Positions 1-11,563 of a stretch of DNA of 64,000 nt are shown here, in pieces. Source of the DNA: Dermacentor variabilis. Its lineage: Eukaryota > Arthropoda > Arachnida > Ixodida > Ixodidae. The notes beneath the pieces were generated by a model. It had not been told where the DNA came from. It searched no databases and saw only the letters and a list, made by a program, of their open reading frames with translations. The position numbers and the translations under genes are program-made. The stretch is from the NCBI RefSeq assembly GCF_050947875.1, contig NC_134568.1, forward strand, positions 208,856,845 through 208,920,844. The letters run 5' to 3'. How positions within the stretch are numbered: the stretch's first letter is position 1; every line of letters begins with the position of its first letter.

Positions 1-405
1 GCCTTTTTAACATCAAGGTCAAGATGGCCCTTGTAGAACGCGCTTTATAATCGATTATCTGATGCTTATGTTGAAGCATCGCATCTTGTGGTGAAAGGTT
101 TTTGCGAAATCCTATCATTGTATCTGGGTATATGTTATTATCCTCGAAGAATTTATCAACTCTGCTTAAAATTACATGCTCCATTAGTGTTCCGATGGTG
201 GAGGCTAGGGACATTGATCTGAGGTTGTCGATCTCCAGCTTCTTACCTTGTTTTGGAATGCGCGTTGTCGTCGCTTTCTCCCATTCAACTGGCACTTCTC
301 CCTTTACCCGACACTCGTTTATGTATTCTGTTAGTTTGGTGATCGATTCATCATCGAAGTTCCTGACAGACTTGTTGGTTGTACCATCCGGGCCTGGGGC
401 AGATT
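1..405 (-). mobile_element. LINE A fragment, 5' end of the copy preceding unit U1
   Basis: Minus-strand reverse transcriptase remnant of a non-LTR retrotransposon, cut by the left window edge. It encodes the start of the RT domain as found in the other copies (PGLDGI-like region, then IPK and the IDNLRPISLAS block), but frames are broken here. The homology stops at about 405, exactly where the other LINE A copies stop (7336, 14317, 20464, 26629, 34121). The shared 5' truncation shows that one truncated insertion was multiplied by segmental duplication. Confidence 0.8.
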
Positions 406-1961
406 AGACGAAAACATAAACACACGGGGTGGAATCGGCGTGGCATACCGCCAACTTAATTTATGACTTGATTAGGAAACAAAGCTGCCTGACATCAATG
501 CCGTTGTGATGCTGTTATAAAACATCGACGGTGAATGCACGATTTCTCGTAACTAAATTGCCAGGCTTGAGTGAATCCTTCATTCACTTCAATGAATTAT
601 TGCGAGTAAATGTTTAAGCCTCGACTTCTGGATGCGTCCATCGAATATGATGTGCTATTTACAGAGAGGAAGCCTCGGTAAATGTAAGAAGCGTTCAGGC
701 AACTCCAACTCCATATGAATTCCTAGAAATCACTTCAGAATGCTAATAGGCACTGTCACTGGTTAGAAGGCGCATTTTCAGAAACGCGACGCCGCATACC
801 GAAATATACGGGTGATCATTTTAAAATTTTAGGAATTTTTAAAAAATTTCCTGTTGCAGAAACAAACGCATGTCAAATGTCATTCAAACGTAATTGTAGT
901 CCTTCAGGTGGATTATTGAAAAGGCGTATATTACTGGGAATAAAAAACGAAGCATGCACATATCCAACTAATTAAGAAAAAATAACCAGTTAACTTCTCA
1001 ATCGATTTGTTTATTGTACATAATGCAGTCTACGAATTGCAGCCGTTGAGATTGCAGGCGCATCAACTTTAATTGATATTCCAGAGTGACGCCAGTGTGG
1101 AAAGAGGTGGCCTCAACTTTGCCTTAAAAGTGTACTGTTGGTTCACTTCTATTTAAGAAACTTATCTTTTATGCGCAAAATCTCGGAAGTAACTGAACGC
1201 TCATGTTTGTTGTCTCACACTTTGCGACATGATATCTCAAAACTGGTGTCCCGGAAACTTATTTCCAATCGATGCGTGTTGCAATGCCACCGGCTACAAT
1301 TCGCAAATTGCAATATGTGTGGTAAAGTAAAAATAAGAAATAATTTGTGATTTCTTTGTTAATAATTAATTTGAAGATGTGTTTCGATTTCCTGTACTTG
1401 TTATGTCCGCCCCTTAAAGAAATCCAACTCAAGAAGAAGAATTGTGCTACTTGCCACAGGCGATTTTTAAAAATTCCATGAAACTAGACATAGGTAGACA
1501 TTTACGCCATTTACGGAAAACACTGAATTGTAGCTGTTGCCATAATATACACACATACACGCGAAACCGCTCGAGTTCGAAGTTTTTATTGCCCTATTCG
1601 TCTTGCACATGTACAGCAGATTTATCTTCGCGCAAACCAACGCCAGAATTGAGAATGCAAACGCACGTATATAAGAAGGCAACGCTGCGACCCAAGCGCC
1701 ACTTGCAGAGTGCAGGACAGGGTTTTTGCAAGCAAGCACAGCCTACGCCGCGAGCCATCATTTGCGAAGAAGGCGGTCTAGAACCAACTGTCAGCGACAT
1801 TTACAAGGAGGTTGGTCGGCGCTTTGATTAAAGCATGACTAAGGCGAGAATAAACGCTGTCAATAAAAATACCTGTTAATTAAAAGAAAGCAATGTTGAT
1901 TTCGCGCAAACAAAATGTGTTTCGTAATCATTTCCCTTAGGTCAGGTTCTCAATTTATCAG
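406..1961. other. Spacer of U1 without a recognised gene
   Basis: AT-rich sequence present in all units. Short open frames occur on both strands but match no family I know and shift between copies. The best conserved is a plus-strand frame at about 1470 to 1831, also open at 15324-15752 and 35518-35931, rich in C, H and K. It has no start or splice context that I can defend. It may be the 3' flank or UTR of the decayed zinc-finger gene that ends at 1962 on the minus strand. Confidence 0.5.
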
Positions 1962-2888
1962 TTATAAAATGTATCTATTTTTCAGTGCCTCCTGGATAAA
2001 AGGCGTTTGCCTTGTGTGAGCAGCAATGCAGTGCACTCTTGTGGTGTTCGCAAAGGCACGCTCGCAAACTTCGTCTACTACAAATGCCGCCTCCCATGTT
2101 GCAGTGTTTTTGGTCCTCCATGTGTTCTGTCAATTCTGGTTGTGCCAGTCTTCCGATTGATAAGTGCAATACTTGAGGTGGTGTTTGCGAGGTTGCTTTC
2201 ATTGCTCTTCACGTGTTGCGTTAAGGCTAACGAGGTGTGGAGGCTGAACAAGTGTCCACTTTCGCATCCTTCGTGCGGCAGCGCTGGTAGACGGTCTGAG
2301 CCGCCCTTGCGGCGATGCGGCCAAACCCAAGCACCGAATGCCTTCGTCGATTTCCGTCGATATGGAAAGAAGCGGCGCTTTGAAGAAAGACGCGATAGGA
2401 TGCGACAACCGTAGGCTCGGTTTTTCGATGCATCGATCTTTCTGTTCAGTAGGTGATCTCCACTCAACCGTTCATCACAATGAGTATGCAGTAACCATGC
2501 ACTACCCAGTGGAAAGCCAAATCGCGTCGACTTCCCGGACATATTAATTATACTGCGTTAATCGCTGGCCTATATCGCGCCATTGACAACAAAAACTGAC
2601 GTCACATTTTCCTACTTTTTTTGCGTTCCTCTTGACGCCCAGTGCCCCATTGTTAACGAGCAATAATTCTGCGAACAACACACACGCTCTCATGTAACTT
2701 CGCATTTGTGGGCTCTGACGCTTGACAAGCATAAGATTTCTTCTTGGATGCCAAGTACTTTCATTTGTTCTGATAGCGTGTCGTGCAATGTAAAATACCC
2801 ATTTGATGTTACATGGAACGATGCGAAGTATTATATGTACCGCACATCGACACACGAGAATAATAAAGCTACGAAGGCTTATGCGCAA
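1962..2888 (-). pseudogene. C2H2 zinc-finger-like gene relic, unit U1
   Basis: Decayed coding sequence, not one intact frame. From N- to C-terminal side on the minus strand there are three finger-like parts. Around 2544-2800 lies a block with the AHKCE motif seen in other units. At 2078-2542 a 154-codon frame contains the finger-like strings YGCRILSRLS and HTSLALTQHVKS. At 1962-2129 another frame reads VDEVCERAFANTTRV then AAHTRQTPF and stops at TAA (1964-1962). The spacing of C, F, L and H and the QTPF linker-like end resemble C2H2 fingers with one or more Cys/His lost. Frames change between parts, so at least two indels are needed. Confidence rests on comparison with U6, where the last part is open in one frame. 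Confidence 0.45.
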
Positions 2889-2923
2889 AAGTAATACAAG
2901 TTAGTACAAGGTGGAAGAATATA

Positions 2924-4045
2924 TTTATTATCTTAATCATCAAAAAAGTAGCAATTTTAGAATTTCTTTATATGTAACGATCTAATAAACGACAAAATAC
3001 ACACAAAACACGTAATCTCGCAGCACGCGAAGCGTAGCAACCCACATCTGGGTGTGTCGCGCCCACGTGTCTGCATTCAATCTCTGCTAATGTGGCCTTC
3101 CTCGCCACACCTGAGGCATTCTCGTCGTCCTCCACAGTGAGCAGTTGGACAGTCTCGGCTCACGTGGCCACCTTGGTTGCACTCGTCTGTTCGGCCGGTA
3201 GTGCTTCTCCCTGACCTGCCACGCTCCCTATGGTCGACGTCCCCGTAGATGGTAAGGAGCTCCCCCTCATGTAGGTTTGCCTCACGCAAGCAGACCGCGC
3301 CAGCCTCCAAGGCGCCTCCTTTGGCAAGCTCCTGGCGCCAGGTAAATCCCACGGCGCCCCAACCTGCGCCTTTATAGTCGCCATTGTCAGAGCTGCCATC
3401 CGCACAGCAGCCCAGCAAGAGACAGCGGAAATTGTGACGGTAATGGAGGCCCATCCGTTGCCTGTCTACTTACCACAGGGCGGCCGGGCGGTTGCTGCTT
3501 CCAATCCAACGTTGGCTCCGCGGCCGCGGCTTAGACCCGAGAAACCGGCCGTGAAATTGATCCGAATGTCAGCCATGACCAAGTGTTCTTCACATCAAAG
3601 CCTTCTTTTTCTTCTTTCCCTACTTGCAAGCACCACGTGCTTCTATAACTGCTCTAGTTTCTCATGCAGGTATTACGAAATTAACGCCTAGAGTTGTGGA
3701 ATTTTGTGAGCTTTTGGTGGCCATTTTCGGTGTTGGAAGTTTCTGACGCTGATGGTGAACGCTATTCTATTCGTATGCGTTGTCTAGAAGAAATATATCT
3801 ACTTAGATTTTTGGTACTTAGTTTGCCAGCTTGCTTTCAGAATGCAACAGAAGTAGTGAAATACTCCTGAAGGCCGAAGGTTCATGTTACCGCGTATAAT
3901 TTACGAGATAATTCTTGAATAGCCAACCCTTCCTTAGCCGAAAGGTACATTGCGCATCAAATTATTGACTTACCTCAGCAACGAGGACGAAAAAGAAACT
4001 TGAGACGAGGGGGAGCTGCGAATGTGTTAAATATAGATATAAAAA
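2924..4045 (-). pseudogene. CCHC zinc-knuckle gene relic with exon, donor and poly(A) signal, unit U1
   Basis: Gene-like parts in order on the minus strand. A TATA-like TATATCTATAT lies at about 4042-4032. A short putative 5' UTR exon ends with the donor GAG/GTAAGT (intron starts at 3973). A 103 bp exon with ATG at 3576 follows, begins MADIRINFTAGFSGLSRGRG and ends at donor G/GTAAGT (3473). A frame at 3454-3077 follows, ending with one damaged knuckle (CNQGGHVSRDC, first Cys missing) and one nearly complete knuckle (CLRCGEEGHISRD then TGA where the last Cys belongs). AATAAA lies at 2929-2924. The acceptor expected after the second donor is GG here but AG in U6. CCHC knuckles of this form occur in CNBP-like nucleic-acid-binding proteins and in retroelement Gag. 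The intron-like parts favour a host gene copy. It is not functional as it stands. Confidence 0.5.
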
Positions 4046-4583
4046 GCTGCGTGTGCAGGAGAAAAGCAAAGAAAAATTCGGAAATATCTCAGCAAGAGGC
4101 AGGTGCTGCCCTCACGCGCAAGGCGAACGCCAACCAAAGGCATTGCACTTGCTCAAATGTGTGTGACAACTTTATTTGGAATCCGGCGATTGGGACGACC
4201 GGGCCTGGTGCCGCCTAAATGACCACTGGGAGATGCTGCTCCCGTGTGGCCTCCATGGCTCGTTGGACGGCCCAAAGGTGGTCTTGACGTTCTGAGGTGA
4301 GCAGCGCGGTCGACCACCGCGCCCGTAAATTTTCCAGGGAGACTGCCATTTTCTCTTGATATATGTCACATCCCCACAACATGTCTTGAAGGGTGGCTCT
4401 AACAGACTTGCTTAGCTTGTACATATCTCTCTCGTATATATCGGGGTAGAAAGTTTTTTGTTGCCCGGGACTTATATAAGGTTCTGTTTGTAACCGCATC
4501 CAAGTAACGGACTCAGCTCTGTTCAGTTTAGTGTGAGGCGCTGCTAATACACTCGCCTCCGATTTTGATATAAATTGGTAATA

Positions 4584-5385
4584 GACAGATTTGTAACTGC
4601 GTTCGGAACGTACGCAACGGCGTTGCGTACGCAGGATCGCTACGTTGTGAAAACTGCGCATGTGCAGAACGCAACACGAACGGTCCGTGATGCTTATGCG
4701 GCCGCTGCGTACGCACGCATCCGATTCTTGCGTGCGTACGTAGTGAGCCTTGCGTGCTGCGCTCTTGGTTCTTGTTTGTTTGGGAGAGCGTGAGACAAAG
4801 TAGTTTCGCAAAATGGCAGCGTCAAAGGCGACCAGTGGAAGGCTGTACTTTTCAATGGCCTACGATTTGGCTTTGCTGCGTGAAGTGAACGCGCAGAAGC
4901 CATTCCGGGAACCTGCACGGTGGGAATGCATAGCAAAAATAGGACATTTGTTTTTGAGAAAGCGTTAAGTGTGTGCTGTTTGCGCGAAAGGCTCGACCAG
5001 CGCTTCTGGCGCAGTTCGTCGCAATTGACCGTGCCAGCCTCAGAAATTAAGAACTCGGTTTTTATTTTTCTCGATATGATTCATGTATTTCATCCGTTTT
5101 AAAAGTTGAGTCTGTTAAAGGTATAGATATAGTTCGACGAAGCGATAAGGCGCCCACACTTTACATCACGTTATCGATATCAACAGCGTCTAGTTCGACC
5201 GACGGTTCGACGTACTGGCGGACGCGGCCAATGCGCTCCGACGCGCCCGACCTCTAACGCTCGCCCTCTTATGCATACGTAGGCATTTCGCAGTACTAAA
5301 AGCCCTAACGCGACACGCGCTCCTACGTTCCGCAAAGCACTTGCGTGCTGCGTACGTATTGTCGTGACGCAGTACTAAAACTGTC
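4584..5385 (+). mobile_element. Harbinger-like non-autonomous DNA transposon inserted in LINE A of U1
   Basis: An 802 bp insertion absent from the same place in U3 and U4, where the empty site reads GGTAATATCGC. Ends are inverted repeats: left GACAGATTTGTAACTGCG and right (reverse complement) GACAGTTTTAGTACTGCG. The flanking TAATA is present on both sides (4579-4583 and 5386-5390). Depending on where the ends are drawn, the duplication is 3 to 5 bp, which allows the TWA target of PIF/Harbinger elements. Inside, CGTACGCA motifs form small inverted repeats near 4609-4630 and 4706-4742, as expected for subterminal transposase sites. It carries a broken Myb/SANT-like frame. No transposase is visible. 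Confidence 0.75.
4813..4968 (+). pseudogene. Truncated Myb/SANT-like DNA-binding ORF of the Harbinger-like element
   Basis: An ATG in good context opens a 51-residue frame (MAASKATSGR..., then DLALLREVNAQKPFREPARW). The pattern of a hydrophobic helix, LLREV, N-PF and a Trp matches the Myb-like DNA-binding protein (ORF1) that accompanies PIF/Harbinger transposases. The frame stops at TAA 4966-4968. The expected continuation, with RERLDQRF, appears at once in another frame (4920-5102), so a small indel has broken the protein. It lies within the insertion and is repeated unchanged in U2. Confidence 0.55.
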
Positions 5386-8300
5386 TAATATCGCTAAATC
5401 TTGCTAATCTATCTTTTTCTCTCCAGATCTCCTCCTCCGCGTTCTCCTGACCGATGAATGTCACTCTTTGCTCAGCTCCGCAAGTAAGACCTCGAGCTTA
5501 GCGGTGTGCTACCTCGTTGAGGTTGATTGCGGGAATGCCTGGAGTCGTATGCATTGGTAATCAGAGCAATATCCTGCCGTTCTTCTCTGCGTTGGAGAAT
5601 TTTGCTTCATTGACTCTGATGATGTGTTATGCCTCAGGAGAGATCCTGCCTTTTGCATAATTTCTAATGGTCGCTTGAGAGTCGTTAATGATGTACTGAG
5701 CATTCATGGAGACCAATGCTAGTGCAATGGCCACCTCCTCTGACGTCTCGAAATGTTTGGATTAACTGATGCGCTTGTAAGGGGTTTTTGGGTGTGATCT
5801 ACGATTACTGCTACGTAGCTATTTCTGTGTGGATATTCAGCCGCGGCTACGAAGGTTGCTCTGCCGTCTGACCCAAAACTTCGGATCATTTTCTCTCCTC
5901 TACTTTTGCGTCTGCCATCGTTGTAACCAGGATGCATGTTCTTGGGTATATTTGATAATAGGAGTTTATCACGAATTTCTCTTGTTATCGTCCTCTTTTC
6001 CCCGTAAAGATTGTTGTAATTCATTCCTAGTTTGCTTAGTATATGGCGTCCCGTTTTGGTTTTCGTTAGTCGTTCTGCCTGAGATGTTTTTTGTGCTTCT
6101 ATGAGTTCGTCCAGTGTGTTGTGGACTCCTTACTTTAACAAGAGATCTGTGTTCGTACTGATGGGAATCCTTAGTGCTAGTTCGTATGCCTTTTTTATCC
6201 GGTTGTTAATTTTAGTCTTTTCAGCTGCAAACCAATTGTGCAAGGCTGCTATGTATGTTATCGGATTGATTACGAATGACTGTATCAACCGTTTGATACT
6301 TTCTTCCTTCATCCCCTGGTGCTTGTTAGTAATTTGTTTGATTAATCTCATGGTGTGTGTTACGTTTGTGTGTAACTTATTCATGGTTTCCCCATTTGTG
6401 CCTTTGTTCTCGATTAATAGACCTATTATTTACTATTGGGATATTCCGCCCGTTCTTGGCGTGTAGCTTGATTTCCCCATGAGCCTTGTTTCTGTCGTAT
6501 CCGTTGGGAGGCCTGTACATAAGTGTTGGGCGGTACAATAGAAGTTCAGATTTTTTCGCAGAGCATGTGAGGCCTGTTCCTATGAGGTGTTCCTCTACTG
6601 GGATAATTGCAGTCTGGAATCTTTGTTCTATTGATCCATCGCTGCCATCAAAGGTCCAGATACTAATAAAGTCCGTATAGATTGTGTCACTGAGGGACTA
6701 TATGTGATTTATTTTTCGGGGAGTCCCATCAAGACGAAATTAAGCAGCATCGAGGAGATGACAGGGCCTTGCGGCATGCCGGCCCCACCTACGTCGATCT
6801 CGGGCGATGAGAACCCTTCAACTGAGATGACTGCTTTCCTATCTGATAGGAAGCTCTTGATGTGTTTATACTTTTGTTGCACTAGTCCTATTCGTTCGAT
6901 GTTTTTCAATATTCTTGCATGCTTGGCATTATCGACAGCCTTCTTAAAATCAAGGTCAAGGTGGCCCTTGTAGAGCGCGTTTTATAATCGATTATCTGAT
7001 GCTTCAGTTGAAGCATCGCATCTTGCGTCGAAAGGTTTTTGCGAAATCCTATCATTGTATCTGAGTATATGTTATTATCCTCTAAGAAGTTACCTGCTCT
7101 GCTTAAAATTACATGCTCCATTAATTTTCCGACGCAGGATGCTAGGGATATCGGTCTAAGGTTGTCGATCTCAAGCTTCTTACGAGGTTTTGGAATGAGC
7201 GTTATCGTCGCTTTCTTCCACTGACCTGGCACTTCTCCCTTTACCCAACACTCGTTTACGTATTCTGTTAGTTTGGCGATCGATTCATCATCGAAGTTCC
7301 TGACAGACTTGTTGGTTATGCCATCCAGGCCTGGGGTAAATTAGACGAAAACATAAATGCGCGGGGTGGAATTGGCGTTGCATACCGCCCACCTGATTTA
7401 TGACTTGATTAGGAAACAAAGATGCCTGTGATCAATACCGTTGTGATGCTATTATAAAACCACGAAGGTGAATGCGCGAGTTCTCGTAACTAAATTGCCA
7501 GGCGTCAGTAAATCCTTCATTCACCTCAATGAATTACTGCAAGTAACAGTTTGGGCCCCGACTTCTGGATGCGTCCATCGAATGTGGTGACGCTATCTAC
7601 AAAGAGCGGAAGCCTCGGTAATTGTTGAAACTGTTGAGGGAACTCCAACTCCACATGAATTCCTCGAAATCACTTCAGAATGCTAAGAGGCACTGTCACT
7701 GGTTAGAAGGCGCATATTCAGAAACGCGACGCCACTTGCATAAATATTCATGGTGATCATTCTCATATTTTACGGAATTTTTAAAAAACTGCCTGTTGCA
7801 GAAACAAACACATGTCAAATGTAATTCAAACATAATTGTAGTCCTTCAGCTGGATTATTCAGAGAGGCGTACATTACCTGCAATGAAAATGGAAGCATGC
7901 ACATATGCAATTAATTAAAAAAAGTCATCGGTTAACTTCTTAATTAATTTCTTTATTGGACATAATGCAGTCTACGAATTGTAGCCGGTGAGATTTTAAG
8001 GCACATCAACTTTAAATGATATTCCAGAGTGACACCAGAGTGGAGATAGGCACCCTCAACTTCGCCTTAAAAGTGTACTGTGGGTCCACTTCTTTTTAAC
8101 AAACACCTCTTTTATGCGCAAAATCTCCGAAGTAACTGGACGTTCATGTTTGTTGTCTCACACTTTGGCACATGATATGTCAAAATTGGTGTCCCGGAAA
8201 CTTATTTCCAATCAATGCATCTTGCAATGCCACCAGCTACAATCCGCAAATTGCAATATGTGTGGTAAAGTAAAAATAAGAAAATAATTTGTTTTTTCTT

Positions 8301-8939
8301 TGTTAATAATTTGAAAATGTGTTTTGATTTCCTGTACTAGTTATGTTCGCCTCTTGGAGAAATCCAACTCAAGAAGAAGAATTGTACTACTTGCCACACG
8401 CGATTTTTAAAAATTCCGTGAAACTAGATATAGGTATACGCTATACTTACGGTAAACACTGAATTGTAGCTGTTGCGACACTATACACACATACACACAA
8501 AACCGCTCGATTTCGATGCTTTTAATGCGCTTTTCGTCTTGCACATATACAGGAGATTTACCTTCACGCAAACCAACCCCAAAATTGAGAACGCAAATGC
8601 ACGTATATAAAAAGGCAACGCTGCGACCCAAGCGCCATTTGCAGAGTGCAAGACAGGGTTTTTGCAAGCAAGCGCAGCTTACGCCGTGAGGCATCATTTG
8701 CTTCTGGCAATCGCCGCATTCAAAATAGATTCACGTGTGTTGCGAAGAAAGCGGTCTAGAACCAACTTTCAGCGACATCTACACGGAGGGTGGTCGGCAT
8801 TTTGAGTAAAGCATGACTAAGGCGAGAACAAACACTGTCAATAAAAATACGTCTTAATTACAAGAAAGCAATGTTGATTTCACGCAAACAAAATGTGTTT
8901 CGTAATCAGTTCCCTTAATTCAGGTGCTCAATTTATCAG

Positions 8940-9868
8940 TTATAGAATGTATCTATTCTTCAGTGCCTCCTGGATAAAAGGCGTTTGCCTTGTGTGAGCA
9001 GCAATGCTGTGCACTCTTGTGGTGTTCGCAAAGGCACGCTCGCAAACTTCGTCTACTACAAATGCCGCCTCCCATGTTGCAGTGTTTTTGGTCCTCCATG
9101 TGTTCTGTCAATTCTGGTTGTGCCAGTCTTCCGATTGATAAGTGCAATACTTGAGGTGGTGTTTGCGAGGTTGCTTTCATTGCTCTTCACGTGTTGCGTT
9201 AAGGCTAACGAGGTGTGGAGGCTGAACAAGTGTCCACTTTCGCATCCTTCGTGCGGCAGCGCTGGTAGACGGGCTGAGCGGCCCTTGCGGCGATGCGGCC
9301 AAACCCAAGCACCGAATGCCTTCGTCGATTTTCGTCGATATGGAAAGAAGCGGCGCTTTGTAGAAAGACGCGATAGGATGCGACAACCGTAGGCTCGGTT
9401 TTTCGATGCATCGATCTTTCTGTTCAGTAGGTGATCTCCACTCAACCGTTCATCACAATGAGTATGCAGTAACCATGCACTACCCAGTGGAAAGCCAAAT
9501 CGCGTCGACTTCCCGGACATATTAATTATACTGCGTTAATCGCAGGCCTATATCGCGCCATTGACAACAAGAAGTGACGTCACATCTTCCTACCTTTTTC
9601 TTGCGTTCCTCTTGACGCCCAGTGCCCCATTGCTAACCAGCAATAATTCTGCGAACAACACACACCCTTCCTTGTAACTTCGCATTTGTGGGCTCTGACG
9701 CTTGACAAGCATAAGATTTCTTCTTGGATCCCAAGTACTTTCATTTGTTCTGATAGCGTGTCGTGCAATATAAAATACCCATTTGATGTCACATGGAACG
9801 ATGCGAAGTATTATATGTACCGCACATCCACACACGAGAATAATAAAACTACGAAGGCTTATGCACAA
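8940..9868 (-). pseudogene. C2H2 zinc-finger-like gene relic, unit U2
   Basis: Same layout as in U1. The block at 9792-9580 is clearer here: FILHDTLSEQMKV then SSVRAHKCEVTRKGVCC and MGHWASRG, which aligns with U6 (SSVKAHKCEF, MGHWAS) and looks like finger pieces with missing ligands. The 154-codon frame is at 9520-9056. The VDEVCERAF frame ends at 8942-8940. Confidence 0.45.
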
Positions 9869-9903
9869 AATGAATACAAGTTAGTAGAAGGTGGAAGAAT
9901 ACA

Positions 9904-10954
9904 TTTATTATCTTAATCATCAAGAAAGTAGAAATTTTAGAATTTCTTTATATGTAACGATCTAATATACGACAAAATACACACAAAAGACGTAATCTCG
10001 CAGCACGCGAAGCGTAGCGACCCACATCTCGGTGTGTCGAGCCCGCGTGTCTGCATTCAATCTCTGCTCATGTGGCCTTCCTTGCCACATCTGAGGCATC
10101 ATCGTCGTCCTCCGCAGTGAGCAGTGGGACAGTCCCGGCTCATGTGGCCTTCTTGGTTGCACTCGTCTGTTCGGCCGGTGGTGCTTCTCGCTGATCTGTC
10201 ACGCTCCCTTTGGTCGACGTCCCCGTAGATGGTAGGGAGCTCCCCCTCATGTGGGTTTGCCTCACGCAAGCAGACCGCTCTAGCCTCGAAGGCGCCTCCG
10301 TTGGGAAGCTCCTGGCGCCAGGTAAATCCCACGGTGCCCCAACCTGCGCCTTTATAGTCGCCGTTGTCAGAGCAGAAATCCGCACAGCAGCCCAGCAAAA
10401 GACACCAGAAATTGTGACGGTAATGGAGGCCCATCCGTTGCCTGTCTGCTTACCACAGGGCGACCGGGCGGTTGCTGCTTCTAATCCAACGTTGACTCCG
10501 CGCCCGCAACTTAATCCCGAGAAACCGGCCTTGAAATCGATCCGAATGTCAGCCATGACCAAGTGTTCTTCACATCAAAGCCTTCTTTTTCTTCTTTCCC
10601 TACTTGCAAGCACCACGTGCTTCTATAACTGCTCTAGTTTCTCATGCAGGTATTACGAAATTAACGCCTAGAGTTGTGGAATTTTGTGAGCTTTTGGTAG
10701 CCATTTTCGGTGTTGGAAATTTCTGAAGCTGATGGTGAACGCTATTCTGTTCGTATGCATTGTCTAGAAAAAATATATCTAATTGGATTTTTGGCACTTA
10801 GTTTGCCAGCTTGCTTTCAGAATGCAACAGAAGTAGTGAAATACTCCTGAAGGCCGAAGGTTCATGTTACCGCGTATAACTTACGAGATAATTCTTGAAT
10901 AGCCATCCCTTCCTTAGCCGAAAGGTACATTGCGCATCAAATTATTGACTTACC
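9904..10954 (-). pseudogene. CCHC zinc-knuckle gene relic, unit U2
   Basis: The UTR donor GAG/GTAAGT is retained (intron from 10953). The 103 bp exon (10556-10454) keeps its ATG and a GTAAGC donor. The knuckle frame 10434-10099 has CNQEGHMSRDC and ends early at a stop after GGRR. The second knuckle continues in another frame, so this copy is more damaged than U1 at that point. AATAAA lies at 9909-9904. Confidence 0.45.
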
Positions 10955-11563
10955 TCAGCAACGAGGACGAAAAAGAAACTTGAGACGAGGGGGAGCTGCG
11001 AATGTGTTAAATATAGATATAAAAAGCTGCGTGTGCAGGAGAAAAGCAAAGAAAAATTCGCAAATATCTCAGCAAGAGGCAGGTGCTGCCCTCACGCGCT
11101 AGGCGAACGCCAACCAAAGTCGGTGCACTTCCCCAAATGTGCGTGATAACTTTATTTGGAATCCGGCGATTGGGACGACCGGGCCTGGTGCCGCCTAAAT
11201 GACCACTGGGAGATGCTGCTTCCGTGTGGCCTCCATGGCTCGTTGGACGGCCCAAAGGTGGTCTTGACGTTCTGAGGTGAGCAGCGCGGTCGACCACCGC
11301 GCCCGTAAATTTTCCTGGGAGGCTGCCATTTTCTCTTGATATATGTCACATCCCCACAACATGTCTTGAAGGGTGGCTCTAACAGACTTGCTTAGCTTGT
11401 ACATATCTCTCTCGTATATATCGGGGTAGAAAGTTTTTTGTTGCCCGGGACTTATATAAGGTTCTGTTTGTAACCGCATCCAAGTAACGGACTCAGCTCT
11501 GTTCAGTTTAGTGTGAGGCGCTGGTAATACACTCGCCTCCGATTTTGATATAAATTGGTAATA

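Larger units (their letters stand above)
406..7336. repeat. Tandem composite unit U1
   Basis: First full copy of the array, 6.93 kb. It consists of a 3.75 kb non-LINE spacer (406 to about 4160) followed by a LINE A copy (to 7336) that carries a Harbinger-like insertion. The LINE A part is almost identical to that of U2. The first part of the spacer is nearer to U4 than to U2, for example in the lines around 480 to 880. All units lie in the same orientation. I placed the unit boundary at the 5' truncation point of LINE A because it is sharp in every copy. Confidence 0.85.
4160..7336 (-). mobile_element. LINE A copy in U1 (RT, RNase H remnant, C-terminal knuckle)
   Basis: 5'-truncated non-LTR retrotransposon ORF2, broken into several frames. 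In order on the minus strand: RT start (PGLDGI, then IPKPRKKLEIDNLRPIS at 7232-6906), the PQG block of motif B (6909-6709), thumb region (6384-6130), an RNase H-side region with NIPKNMHPGYNDGRRKS (6024-5719), and the C-terminal tail (YPDIY, LWGCDIY, DHLWAVQRAMEA) ending at TAG 4217-4215. The tail corresponds to the C..C..H..C knuckle of RNase H-bearing LINEs, but here it reads MYKLSKS where U3 has the cysteines (MCKLCKS). AATAAA lies at 4176-4171. The copy is split by the insertion at 4584-5385, so the native length is about 2.4 kb. The I or R1-like group is my inference from the RNase H and knuckle. Confidence 0.85.

Noticed and set aside
2007..2414. A 135-codon plus-strand frame present in several units
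   Set aside because: It lies opposite the finger-like minus-strand frame, has no known domain, and between distant copies (U1 and U6) the minus-strand reading is better conserved.
9686..9916. Plus-strand frame with WNDAKYYMYRTSTHENN conserved in five units
   Set aside because: Conservation among U1 to U5 only reflects recent duplication. In U6 the changes are not conservative on this strand, and the AHKCE frame on the minus strand aligns better.
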